A stretch of 7,459 nt of DNA from an uncultured bacterium. Lineage in GTDB: Bacteria > Actinomycetota > Coriobacteriia > Coriobacteriales > Coriobacteriaceae. Below the pieces are notes generated by a model. It did not search any database. It had not been told where the DNA came from and saw only the letters and a list, made by a program, of their open reading frames with translations. Made by a program: the position numbers and the translations under genes. Below are positions 1 through 5,144 of this stretch, one piece after another (the stretch's first letter is position 1; every line of letters begins with the position of its first letter). Where the stretch lies: positions 1 through 7,459 of the forward strand of contig CAJMPM010000067.1 in NCBI GenBank assembly GCA_905215225.1, written 5' to 3'.

Positions 1-1647
1 GGCCTTGAGGACCGTGCCCACATCGGCGTGTACGCGGTCGCCCTCGGCCTGGCCGGGCCATTCATTAATCAGGCGCATGTGACCCATGTCGACGGGGGCG
101 ATGCACCAGGTGGCGTCGCGCCTTGCCTCGAGAAATGCGTTGGCGCGCCGCATAAACTCGCTGGGTCGATAGAGACCCGTGAGCGAGTCGATACGTTCGG
201 CGATGGCGCTTTTGCGCTCCGCCTCGGGTATGGGGAGGCTGTCGTTGGGAACAAGCCCGCCGGCCGTGCGAAGGCGACGGTCGAGTTCGCCTAAAACGGC
301 GGTCGCTTGATGGGCTAAGTGCTCGTAAAAGGCCGGGACGACAAGGCAGACGGGAGTAATGGTGTCGCCTGCGATTTGAACAGGAGCGAAAACGGCCTCT
401 TTAAGGTGGCGGGTCAGTTGCTCGAATGCCTCGTGGTCCAAATCGTTGCTGAGCACGACGAACTGGACGCTTCGTGAACGGAAGACCCGGCTTCTGCCGC
501 GGGTGATCGACAGCATGCGGCCTGCGTATTCGGCAAGCATGCTGTCGACAGCCTCGGCCCCGTAGAGCTCGTTGAGATTCGCCGTGCCACGAATGCGCAC
601 TGCTATAAGCCCCGTCTCGCAGCGGTCGCGACGGCAGGCATCGATAGCGTTGACCAGCATGCGCTGCGTTCCGAGGCCTGTGGCGGCGTCGACGGTTTCG
701 GCAAGCGAGTGGTTGACGAGTTCGCCGACATAGAGCGAGGGGACATTTCCGTCGCCGTCGATGCGAAACCCGCGAGCACGGCAGAGAACGTAGTCACCCG
801 CGGCATTGCGCATGCGGTACTGCATGACGCGGCGGTGTTTGGAGCCGTTAAAGATCTGGTTGATGTCGTTGGCGTAGGCCTCGAGGTCATCGGGATGGAC
901 GCGCGTCTTCCAGAAATCGCGGCAGCTGTCTATGTGCTCCGAAGGAAGACCGAGATCGCGCAAGGCACCTTGCGACCAAAGGGTGCGGTCCTTGTCCAAG
1001 TTCTCGATAAAGAAATAACGGCCCTCGTTGAGCATCGAAAAAGCGTCGAAAATACGATCGCTTATTTCGAAGTCGTCGGCGTGGACTTGCGTAATATTGC
1101 GCCGATCGAGGTGCATGGCATGACGTAGCTTGTAGTCGTACATGCGATGGTCGGCATCGAGTGTCATGCGATTGGAGGCTTCGCCCAGGGCGGGGTCGGC
1201 GTGTGCCACTCCGTAGCTAAACGAGTGGGGCATCTCGGAATCGTTGTTTTTGAGCAGGATCGTTCGGCAGTGTTCCAGACGTTCGGCGAGGTCGTCCTCG
1301 GTCGCAATCGTAGATAGGATGGCAAACTCGTCGCCTCCCAGACGAAATGCCGCCTCGTCTACCTTCATATACAGCTTGAGATAAAGGCTTACCTGCAAGA
1401 TATAGCGGTTGCCCTCGTCATGGCCAAAGACATCGTTGCAGTGCTTGAGATTGTCGATATCGATGAACGCCATGGTAACGGGAGCGTCCTGCTCCCAGAG
1501 CTCCTCGAGGGAACGGGCAAAGCCGCCGCGGTTGCCAAGTCCGGTAAGCTGGTCGGTAAAGGCGGTCCTAATCAGATCATCCTGACGCTCGAGAAGGTCG
1601 CGGACGGTCTTTTCGAGCGTTTCGGTGTAATTGCTGACAGTATCCAT
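1..1647 (-). CDS. Multi-domain GGDEF (diguanylate cyclase) signalling protein, C-terminus cut by window edge
   Basis: Minus-strand reading frame open from ATG at 1647 to base 1 (549 codons, no stop), so the C-terminus lies outside the window. Residues 1-28 form a short polar, helix-like N-terminus with no membrane segment or signal peptide. Residues about 30-173 are a canonical GGDEF domain: DQLTGLGNR (32-40), FIDIDNLK (61-68), ND..GHDEGN (71-80) and RLGGDEFAIL with GGDEF at 104-108. The site preceding it reads K..E rather than RxxD, so the product-inhibition I-site is probably absent. Residues about 205-312 resemble a PAS_3 fold (FWKTRVHPDDL, 245-255; Y.MRNAAGDY). Residues about 318-440 look like a second, degenerate GGDEF domain (DAATGLGTQ) lacking the signature. 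A third GGDEF-like start appears at 487-549 (DSLTGLYRPSEF, then VDMGHMRLINEW). The intact first domain should make cyclic di-GMP in the cytoplasm. An EAL or other domain may follow beyond the edge. A weak ribosome site (AGAAAG-like) precedes the ATG. Confidence 0.85.
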   Translation of the reverse strand, partial: MDTVSNYTETLEKTVRDLLERQDDLIRTAFTDQLTGLGNRGGFARSLEELWEQDAPVTMAFIDIDNLKHCNDVFGHDEGNRYILQVSLYLKLYMKVDEAAFRLGGDEFAILSTIATEDDLAERLEHCRTILLKNNDSEMPHSFSYGVAHADPALGEASNRMTLDADHRMYDYKLRHAMHLDRRNITQVHADDFEISDRIFDAFSMLNEGRYFFIENLDKDRTLWSQGALRDLGLPSEHIDSCRDFWKTRVHPDDLEAYANDINQIFNGSKHRRVMQYRMRNAAGDYVLCRARGFRIDGDGNVPSLYVGELVNHSLAETVDAATGLGTQRMLVNAIDACRRDRCETGLIAVRIRGTANLNELYGAEAVDSMLAEYAGRMLSITRGRSRVFRSRSVQFVVLSNDLDHEAFEQLTRHLKEAVFAPVQIAGDTITPVCLVVPAFYEHLAHQATAVLGELDRRLRTAGGLVPNDSLPIPEAERKSAIAERIDSLTGLYRPSEFMRRANAFLEARRDATWCIAPVDMGHMRLINEWPGQAEGDRVHADVGTVLKA

Positions 1648-1817
1648 GTTCTAAGCGGCTTTCTGAAGTCGGGGCGGATTGCGTCGGGCGAGCTCGTCGT
1701 GTACACGCGTCGTTACTCGGCGTCTTGCGTGTATCCAGGCCCCCGTCTTGCTGCGTTGTTGGGTTAATTTGCCGACGAATGTTCGCTGTTGATAACTGCT
1801 GAGTAGCATAAACAGCA

Positions 1818-1841
1818 GTGCACAATTATAGATGGGTGCAC
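1818..1841. repeat. Paired GTGCAC hexamers around the TATAAT box
   Basis: Two copies of the self-complementary hexamer GTGCAC (1818-1823 and 1836-1841) are separated by 12 bases. Because each is a palindrome, the pair is both a direct and an inverted repeat. They bracket the minus-strand TATAAT, as an operator for a repressor of the GGDEF gene might. Function is inferred only from position. Confidence 0.3.
1825..1830 (-). promoter_or_regulatory. Candidate -10 box for the GGDEF gene
   Basis: The minus strand reads a perfect TATAAT here, about 178 bases upstream of the GGDEF start. No good -35 hexamer lies 16-18 bases further upstream (the sequence there is CGCCCG), so the promoter is either activator-dependent or the match is chance. 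The AT-rich hexamer stands out in a GC-rich surrounding. Confidence 0.35.
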
Positions 1842-1891
1842 ATGCTGCGGGCGGCTATTATTCGACAAGCGGTAGCGCGACGATGCGTTGC

Positions 1892-1935
1892 TTGATAAAA
1901 ATGCGGCAGAGACGAAATATGTTGACGGGTATACT
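1892..1935 (+). promoter_or_regulatory. Weak candidate promoter region for the patatin gene
   Basis: TTGATA at 1892-1897 lies 17 bases upstream of AAATAT (1915-1920), a good -35 with a poor -10. A better -10-like hexamer, TATACT, lies at 1930-1935 but has no matching -35 at the right distance; TTGACG at 1922-1927 is too close. Either could serve the gene starting at 1972. Confidence 0.25.
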
Positions 1936-1971
1936 TGTCCCGGTTAAAAACGCAGGAACGGAGATGGTCGC

Positions 1972-2841
1972 ATGGCACAGTCAAATATGACGCGCACGGT
2001 GGGGCTGGCGCTCGAGGGAGGCGGCTACCGCGGTATGTATACGGCGGGCGTGCTCGACGTTTGGATGGAGCACGGTTTGACCTGCGACCATATGGTGGGT
2101 GTCTCGGCGGGCGCGGCGTTTGGCTACAACTTTAAATCGCGCCAGATCGGCCGCGCCATTCGCTACAACAAAGCCTATTGTGCCGATAAGCGCTATGCGA
2201 GCGTGACGAGCTGGTTGCGAACCGGCGACATGTTCAATGCCGATTTTGCCTATCACGAGGTGCCCATCGAGCGCGATCCCATCGATTTGGAGACATATCG
2301 CGCCTGCCCCATGCGGTTTACGTGCGTGTGTACCGATATCGAGACGGGCAAGGCCGTCTATCACGATCTGCCGTATGGCGACGAGCGCGATATCGAGTGG
2401 ATCCGGGCGTCGTCGGCAATTCCCGTGGCGACGCGTCCCGTTGCTATTGACGGGCATAAGTATCTGGATGGTGGCGTGGCTGATTCTATTCCCAGCGCAT
2501 GGCTGTTTGCGCAGGGGTATGACCGCAATATCGTGGTACTCACGCAGCCGGCGGGCTTTGTGAAGCAGCCCAACAGCGTGATGCCCATGCTGCGGCGCGT
2601 GTTCCGTCACTACCCGGAGTTTGTCGCGGCGCTTGAGCATCGGCATGAGGTCTACAATGCTACGCTCGATGACCTGGCACGTCGCGAGGCTGCCGGCGAG
2701 ATCTTTGTGGTGCGGCCGAGCGAATCGGTGAAGGTACCGTCGCTGTGCCGTGAACCGGATGAGCTCGAGCGCATCTATCAGATCGGTCGTCGAGATGCGG
2801 AGGCGACTTTGCCGGCGTTGGAAGCGTATCTGGCGGGGTAA
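1972..2841 (+). CDS. Patatin-like phospholipase, YjjU-type
   Basis: A 289-residue protein of the bacterial patatin family, serine lipid hydrolases that use a Ser-Asp dyad. The oxyanion loop EGGGYRG is at residues 15-21, the nucleophile elbow GVSAG at 43-47 (Ser45), and the catalytic Asp166 in YLDGGVADS (164-172). All key residues are present, so the enzyme should be active; the natural lipid substrate is unknown. Residues about 180-289 fit the C-terminal region seen in short cytoplasmic patatins such as YjjU. No signal peptide or membrane segment is seen. The start at 1972 is supported by GGAGAT (1960-1965), 6 bases before the ATG; the next in-frame ATG, at residue 6, lacks such a site. The gene appears monocistronic: the upstream gene is divergent and the downstream thiE is convergent. 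A same-length minus-strand frame over this gene is a codon-bias shadow. Confidence 0.92.
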   Translation: MAQSNMTRTVGLALEGGGYRGMYTAGVLDVWMEHGLTCDHMVGVSAGAAFGYNFKSRQIGRAIRYNKAYCADKRYASVTSWLRTGDMFNADFAYHEVPIERDPIDLETYRACPMRFTCVCTDIETGKAVYHDLPYGDERDIEWIRASSAIPVATRPVAIDGHKYLDGGVADSIPSAWLFAQGYDRNIVVLTQPAGFVKQPNSVMPMLRRVFRHYPEFVAALEHRHEVYNATLDDLARREAAGEIFVVRPSESVKVPSLCREPDELERIYQIGRRDAEATLPALEAYLAG

Positions 2842-2852
2842 GGGTCGCATGC

Positions 2853-2898
2853 GGAAAGCGCATCCCGGAATGGAGGTCCAAACTGGGATGCGCTTTCC
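2853..2898. repeat. 46-bp interrupted palindrome between convergent genes (possible bidirectional terminator)
   Basis: A perfect 14-bp inverted repeat (2853-2866 GGAAAGCGCATCCC with 2885-2898 GGGATGCGCTTTCC). Inside it the symmetry continues around the same centre: a G-U and a G-C pair, two A-A mismatches, then TGGA (2871-2874) facing TCCA (2877-2880). It begins 11 bases after the patatin stop and 44 bases past the thiE stop. Neither strand has a U-run after the stem, so it is not a textbook intrinsic terminator. It may still stop or insulate convergent transcription, or be a dispersed REP-like element. Confidence 0.7.
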
Positions 2899-2942
2899 AT
2901 TGCTGAAGATATGAGGCCGCGAATAAGCTGCTCGGCCTATGC

Positions 2943-3638
2943 CTATGCCTGCTGCCAGGTGTCGACGAGCTCCTTGGCGGCGGCGTAGGGGTCGTCGGCA
3001 CTGCAGACGGCGCTCACCACAAAGAAGCCATCGACGCCGGTGGCCTTGAGCTGTGGCAGGTCGGCCGTCTTGACGCCGCCGCCCACCACGATGGGCACGG
3101 GGCTTGCCGCGTGGAGTGCGGCCAAGTCCTCAAAGCTCTTGGTGATGATAGAGCCGTCGGCCGCGCGTCCGCAGTCGCGCTTGGTCTCGGTCTCGTGGAG
3201 CGGGCCGATGCCCAGGTAGTCGACCAGGCTCATGTCGGCGGTCTTGACGTACTCGAGCATCTCCTCGCAACGGGCCGAAAGGCCCACGATGGCGTTGGGC
3301 CCCAGCAGCTTGCGACAGACCTCGACGGGAATGTCGCTCTGGCCCACGTGCACGCCGTCGACAGCAATACCCTGCTCGCGCGCGGCGAGTACGCAGTCCA
3401 GGCGGTCGTCGATCAGCAGGGCAACCTGACCGGTTTTGCCGGCCTGTGCGATTGCCTGCGCGGCGTCGCCCGTCAGCGCAATGATCTCGCGGGCGCTTGC
3501 CACCTTGGAGCGCACCTGGATGCAGGTAAAGCCGGCGTCGAGCGCCTGGGCCACCACATCGCCCACGGGACGCCCGAGCGTGTTTTCGGGGCCGAGTACC
3601 AGATAGGCCGAGATATCAAGGTTGTCGCGGATGCTCAT
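2943..3638 (-). CDS. thiE: Thiamine-phosphate synthase ThiE
   Basis: A 231-residue protein of the thiamine-phosphate synthase family, which joins HMP pyrophosphate to thiazole phosphate, releasing pyrophosphate and forming thiamine phosphate. Family motifs appear in order along the TIM barrel: IQVRSK (40-45), LLIDDRLD (74-81), DGVHVGQSD (94-102), GLSA (119-122), DYLGIGPLHETETK (140-153) and PIVVGGGV (182-189). These cover the usual pyrophosphate and substrate-binding loops. The length is slightly above the usual roughly 210-220. The ATG at 3638 overlaps the upstream stop as ATGA, with AGGAGG 7 bases upstream, so translation is probably coupled. It is the third and last visible gene of the riboswitch-controlled operon and converges on the patatin gene. 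Minor oddity: D77 stands where many homologues have Asn in the (N)DR/(N)DD motif. Confidence 0.95.
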   Translation of the reverse strand: MSIRDNLDISAYLVLGPENTLGRPVGDVVAQALDAGFTCIQVRSKVASAREIIALTGDAAQAIAQAGKTGQVALLIDDRLDCVLAAREQGIAVDGVHVGQSDIPVEVCRKLLGPNAIVGLSARCEEMLEYVKTADMSLVDYLGIGPLHETETKRDCGRAADGSIITKSFEDLAALHAASPVPIVVGGGVKTADLPQLKATGVDGFFVVSAVCSADDPYAAAKELVDTWQQA

Positions 3639-3976
3639 CGTGCTTCCTCCTGCTTTTTGATCTGTGCTTCCATGCGCTCGAGCTTGCCGGTCATGGTGTC
3701 GGTAAATCCGGGTCGAATATCGGCTTTGAGCACGACTTCGGTGCGGATGCCCTTGCTCGCCAACACAAAGGTTGCGTCGCGCACGACCTGCATGACCTCG
3801 TCCCAGTCGCCCTCGATCTCGGTGAACATCGAGGTGGTGCGGTTGGGCAGGCCGCTCTCGCGAATGACACGCACGACCTCGGCGACCTCGGCGGACAGTT
3901 CATCGCCGGTGCCGCACGGGGCGATGGCCACGGCGACGAGCGTGTTCATGCCGGCATTGGTTGCGGGCTCGGACAT
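3635..3976 (-). CDS. MTH1187/DUF77-family thiamine-binding-type protein
   Basis: A 113-residue protein resembling the MTH1187/YkoF-like ferredoxin-fold family (DUF77, thiamine-binding). Supporting features are the N-terminal strand MNTLVAVAIAPCGTG (10-24), a helix rich in Val, Glu and Ala, and the characteristic TSMFTEIEGDWDEVMQVV (48-65). Family members bind thiamine or related pyrimidines and are often encoded with thiamine genes; the sequence does not show which ligand is used here. This is a single domain, unlike the two-domain YkoF of Bacillus. The ATG at 3976 is preferred because AGGAGG lies 9 bases upstream, inside the end of thiM; the internal Met10, where many homologues begin, has no ribosome site. 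It sits 3 bases after thiM and overlaps thiE by 4 bases, so the three genes should be co-transcribed. The C-terminus is charged (KKQEEAR). Confidence 0.85.
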   Translation of the reverse strand: MSEPATNAGMNTLVAVAIAPCGTGDELSAEVAEVVRVIRESGLPNRTTSMFTEIEGDWDEVMQVVRDATFVLASKGIRTEVVLKADIRPGFTDTMTGKLERMEAQIKKQEEAR

Positions 3977-3979
3977 GGC

Positions 3980-4819
3980 CTATGCCTCCTCGAGCTCGAG
4001 TTGGTTATCGGCGATGTCCTGGGCGGTCGCGCGGTAGAGCTCGTCGATAAAGGCGACCTTAAAGCTTGCCGGGGCATCGGCGACGGCGGCGGCACGCGTG
4101 CCGGCAACGTTGTAGACGGCGGTGCCGCAGACGGCTGCCGTAAACGGGTCGGCGGCGCAGGCGTACACGGCCAGCACGCCGCCCTGCGAGCACCCGCAGC
4201 CGGTGATCTTGGACATGAGCGGGCTGCCGCCGTGGGACTTGGCCACGGTCGTGCCGTCGGTAATCAGGTCGACTTCGCCCGAGACGACCACGGCGCCGCC
4301 GGTGTAGTGGGCGAGCGCCACGGCGGCATCGCGGGCGGCGTCGACCGTGTCGGTGGTATCGACGCCGCGTACGCGGCTCAGATCGGCCGCCTCGCCCTCA
4401 AGACCCCACAGGCCGGCGAGCGCAATGATCTCGGAGGCATTGCCGCGCACGATGGCGGGCTTGTACTGCTTGAGCTCGTTTACCAGCTGGGTGCGCAGGC
4501 TACCGATGCCCAGGCCCACCGGATCGAGCACCCAGGGCTTGCCGGCGTCGTGTGCCGCCTTGGCCGCTCGGGGAATCGTCTGCTCGTAGATGGGGAAGAG
4601 CGTGCCCATGTTGAGATAGATGGCGCCGCCGCCGGCAACGAGTGCCTCGCCTTCGTCGGGCAGATAGACCATGGCGGCCGATCCGCCCACGGCGAGCTGT
4701 GCGTTGGCGACAAAGTCGATCGTCACCGTGTTGGTGATGGAGCCGGCCATCGGATTGGTGGCGCGAATCTCCTCCACGGCCTTGACCATATGCTGCTTAA
4801 GCTGTTCCGAATCAATCAC
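3980..4819 (-). CDS. thiM: Hydroxyethylthiazole kinase ThiM, GTG start
   Basis: A 279-residue ribokinase-like enzyme that phosphorylates 4-methyl-5-(2-hydroxyethyl)thiazole with ATP, feeding salvaged thiazole to ThiE. Family motifs, numbered from the GTG: SITNTVTIDFVANAQLAVG (27-45), LNMGTLFP, PWVLDPVGLGIGSLR, IVRGNASEI, VVVSGEVDLITDG, and ITGCGC (205-210) with Cys210 at the conserved active-site Cys of the TGTGC-type motif. An in-frame ATG at 4918 would add 33 residues, but these are encoded by the TPP aptamer and the terminator, so that start is not credible. AAGGAGG lies 8 bases before GTG at 4819, which decides the start; the ATG at 4826 is out of frame and stops after four codons. The length is near the usual roughly 260-275. 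It is the first gene of the operon and is regulated by the riboswitch directly upstream. Confidence 0.95.
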   Translation of the reverse strand: MIDSEQLKQHMVKAVEEIRATNPMAGSITNTVTIDFVANAQLAVGGSAAMVYLPDEGEALVAGGGAIYLNMGTLFPIYEQTIPRAAKAAHDAGKPWVLDPVGLGIGSLRTQLVNELKQYKPAIVRGNASEIIALAGLWGLEGEAADLSRVRGVDTTDTVDAARDAAVALAHYTGGAVVVSGEVDLITDGTTVAKSHGGSPLMSKITGCGCSQGGVLAVYACAADPFTAAVCGTAVYNVAGTRAAAVADAPASFKVAFIDELYRATAQDIADNQLELEEA

Positions 4820-4824
4820 TGCAC

Positions 4825-4839
4825 ATGCCTCCTTGGCAT
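4825..4839 (-). promoter_or_regulatory. Small hairpin holding the thiM ribosome-binding site
   Basis: In the transcript ATGCC (4839-4835) can pair with GGCAT (4829-4825), leaving AAGGA as the loop, so part of the AAGGAGG ribosome site is in the stem. A 5-bp stem is weak and may form only transiently. It could fine-tune thiM translation beyond the terminator, but this is inferred from pairing alone. Confidence 0.35.
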
Positions 4840-4841
4840 AG

Positions 4842-4872
4842 AAAAGGGGCGCTGTGCATAGACAGCGCCCCT
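4842..4872 (-). terminator. Intrinsic terminator between the TPP riboswitch and thiM
   Basis: On the minus strand GGGGCGCTGT (4871-4862) pairs perfectly with ACAGCGCCCC (4855-4846) around a 6-base loop, and the stem is followed by TTTT (4845-4842). It lies 11 bases after the aptamer and before the thiM ribosome site. This is the expected place for a riboswitch expression platform, in which TPP binding favours premature termination of the thiamine operon. Confidence 0.88.
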
Positions 4873-4883
4873 GTAAAGGCGGC

Positions 4884-4975
4884 ATGCTCCCTACGCCAGC
4901 ATTAACTGACAGGTTCAAAGGATTGGGCCCATTGCCCTCTCAGCCTTGTGGTTTGCACCGCCGGCACTCCCGCAT
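4884..4975 (-). promoter_or_regulatory. TPP riboswitch (THI element) aptamer
   Basis: The minus strand carries the conserved THI-box parts in order: GGGAGTGCC near the 5' side, GGCTGAGAGGGC in the middle (the pyrimidine-sensing CUGAGA core, about 4947-4936), then CCTTTGAACCTG, and TTAATGCTGGCGTAGGGA at the 3' side (about 4905-4888). The ends ATGC (4975-4972) and GCAT (4887-4884) pair as helix P1. The aptamer binds thiamine pyrophosphate in the nascent RNA. It precedes thiM, the DUF77 gene and thiE and is followed by an intrinsic terminator, so high TPP should switch the operon off. Confidence 0.95.
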
Positions 4976-4992
4976 CGAATCTGTTGTTCCCT

Positions 4993-4998
4993 ATACTA
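4993..4998 (-). promoter_or_regulatory. Candidate -10 box of the thiamine operon
   Basis: The minus strand reads TAGTAT (4 of 6 to TATAAT) 17 bases upstream of the riboswitch aptamer, a sensible place for the leader to begin. The -35 region falls inside the left arm of the long palindrome and has no close TTGACA match. Position is the main support. Confidence 0.4.
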
Positions 4999-5002
4999 GC
5001 GC

Positions 5003-5104
5003 ACCTGCCAAAAAGGGACAGGTTTATTTTGGCAGGTAACAACTGGGACTTTGCGTTTTCCCAGATGAAACCTGCCGAAATAAACCTGTCCCTTTTTGGC
5101 AGGT
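5003..5104. repeat. 102-bp interrupted palindrome with 35-bp arms (possible MITE/REP-like element)
   Basis: The left arm (5003-5037) and right arm (5070-5104) are inverted repeats of 35 bases with one difference, T5030 against G5077. Each arm begins ACCTGCC and ends GGCAGGT, so each is also bounded by its own 7-bp inverted repeat; the arm interior contains AAAAAGGGACAGGTTTATTT. The 32-base spacer continues the dyad about the same centre (5053.5): CA/TG pairs at 5040-5041 and 5066-5067, and CTGGGA (5043-5048) with TCCCAG (5059-5064), closing a 10-base loop. In all, 43 of the 46 outer positions pair, counting one G-U. No transposase gene is nearby. It could be a non-autonomous palindromic mobile element, a cruciform-forming site or an RNA hairpin; I do not recognise the family with certainty. 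Confidence 0.9.
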
Positions 5105-5107
5105 CGG

Positions 5108-5113
5108 TACAAT
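5108..5113 (+). promoter_or_regulatory. Candidate -10 box of the HAD-LysR operon
   Basis: TACAAT (5 of 6 to TATAAT) lies 3 bases past the right end of the palindrome and 31 bases before the HAD ATG. The expected -35 position, about 5085-5090, is CCTGTC inside the palindrome arm and is not a good consensus. A short leader of about 25 bases would result. Confidence 0.45.
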
Positions 5114-5144
5114 AGATGGGATTAAGAATGACCGAGGGGACCTT

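Larger units (their letters stand above)
1648..1971. other. Divergent intergenic region between the GGDEF gene and the patatin gene
   Basis: A 324-bp stretch without a convincing gene. The minus-strand reading frame covering 1577-1825 overlaps the GGDEF start, is rich in Arg, Thr and Gln and resembles no family I know, so I treat it as non-coding. The stretch holds a perfect TATAAT facing the GGDEF gene (1825-1830), two GTGCAC hexamers flanking it, a small dyad (ACTGCTG 1795-1801 with CAGCAGT 1813-1819, 11-nt loop), and weaker promoter-like boxes facing the patatin gene. No tRNA or other recognisable structured RNA was seen. Confidence 0.6.

Noticed and set aside
1577..1825. 82-codon minus-strand reading frame upstream of the GGDEF gene
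   Set aside because: It overlaps the GGDEF start in another frame, is of low-complexity polar composition, and shows no similarity I recognise.
1922..1935. TTGACG plus TATACT as a promoter for the patatin gene
   Set aside because: The hexamers are 2 bases apart instead of about 17, so they cannot form one sigma-70-type promoter, though TATACT alone remains a possible -10.
1981..2850. 289-codon minus-strand reading frame opposite the patatin gene
   Set aside because: It mirrors the real gene, has no family motif or ribosome site, and follows from GC-rich codon bias. The plus-strand protein has all patatin catalytic motifs.
4001..4861. 286-codon plus-strand reading frame opposite thiM
   Set aside because: It is rich in Gly, Ala, His and Arg, has no recognisable domain, and lies opposite an unmistakable ThiM.
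4820..4918. 33-residue N-terminal extension of ThiM from ATG at 4918
   Set aside because: The extension is encoded by the TPP aptamer and terminator and has no ribosome site; GTG at 4819 has AAGGAGG at 8 bases.
5003..5104. CRISPR array interpretation of the repeated ACCTGCC/GGCAGGT units
   Set aside because: There are only two units, in inverted orientation with symmetric content and no series of unique spacers; it is a palindrome.
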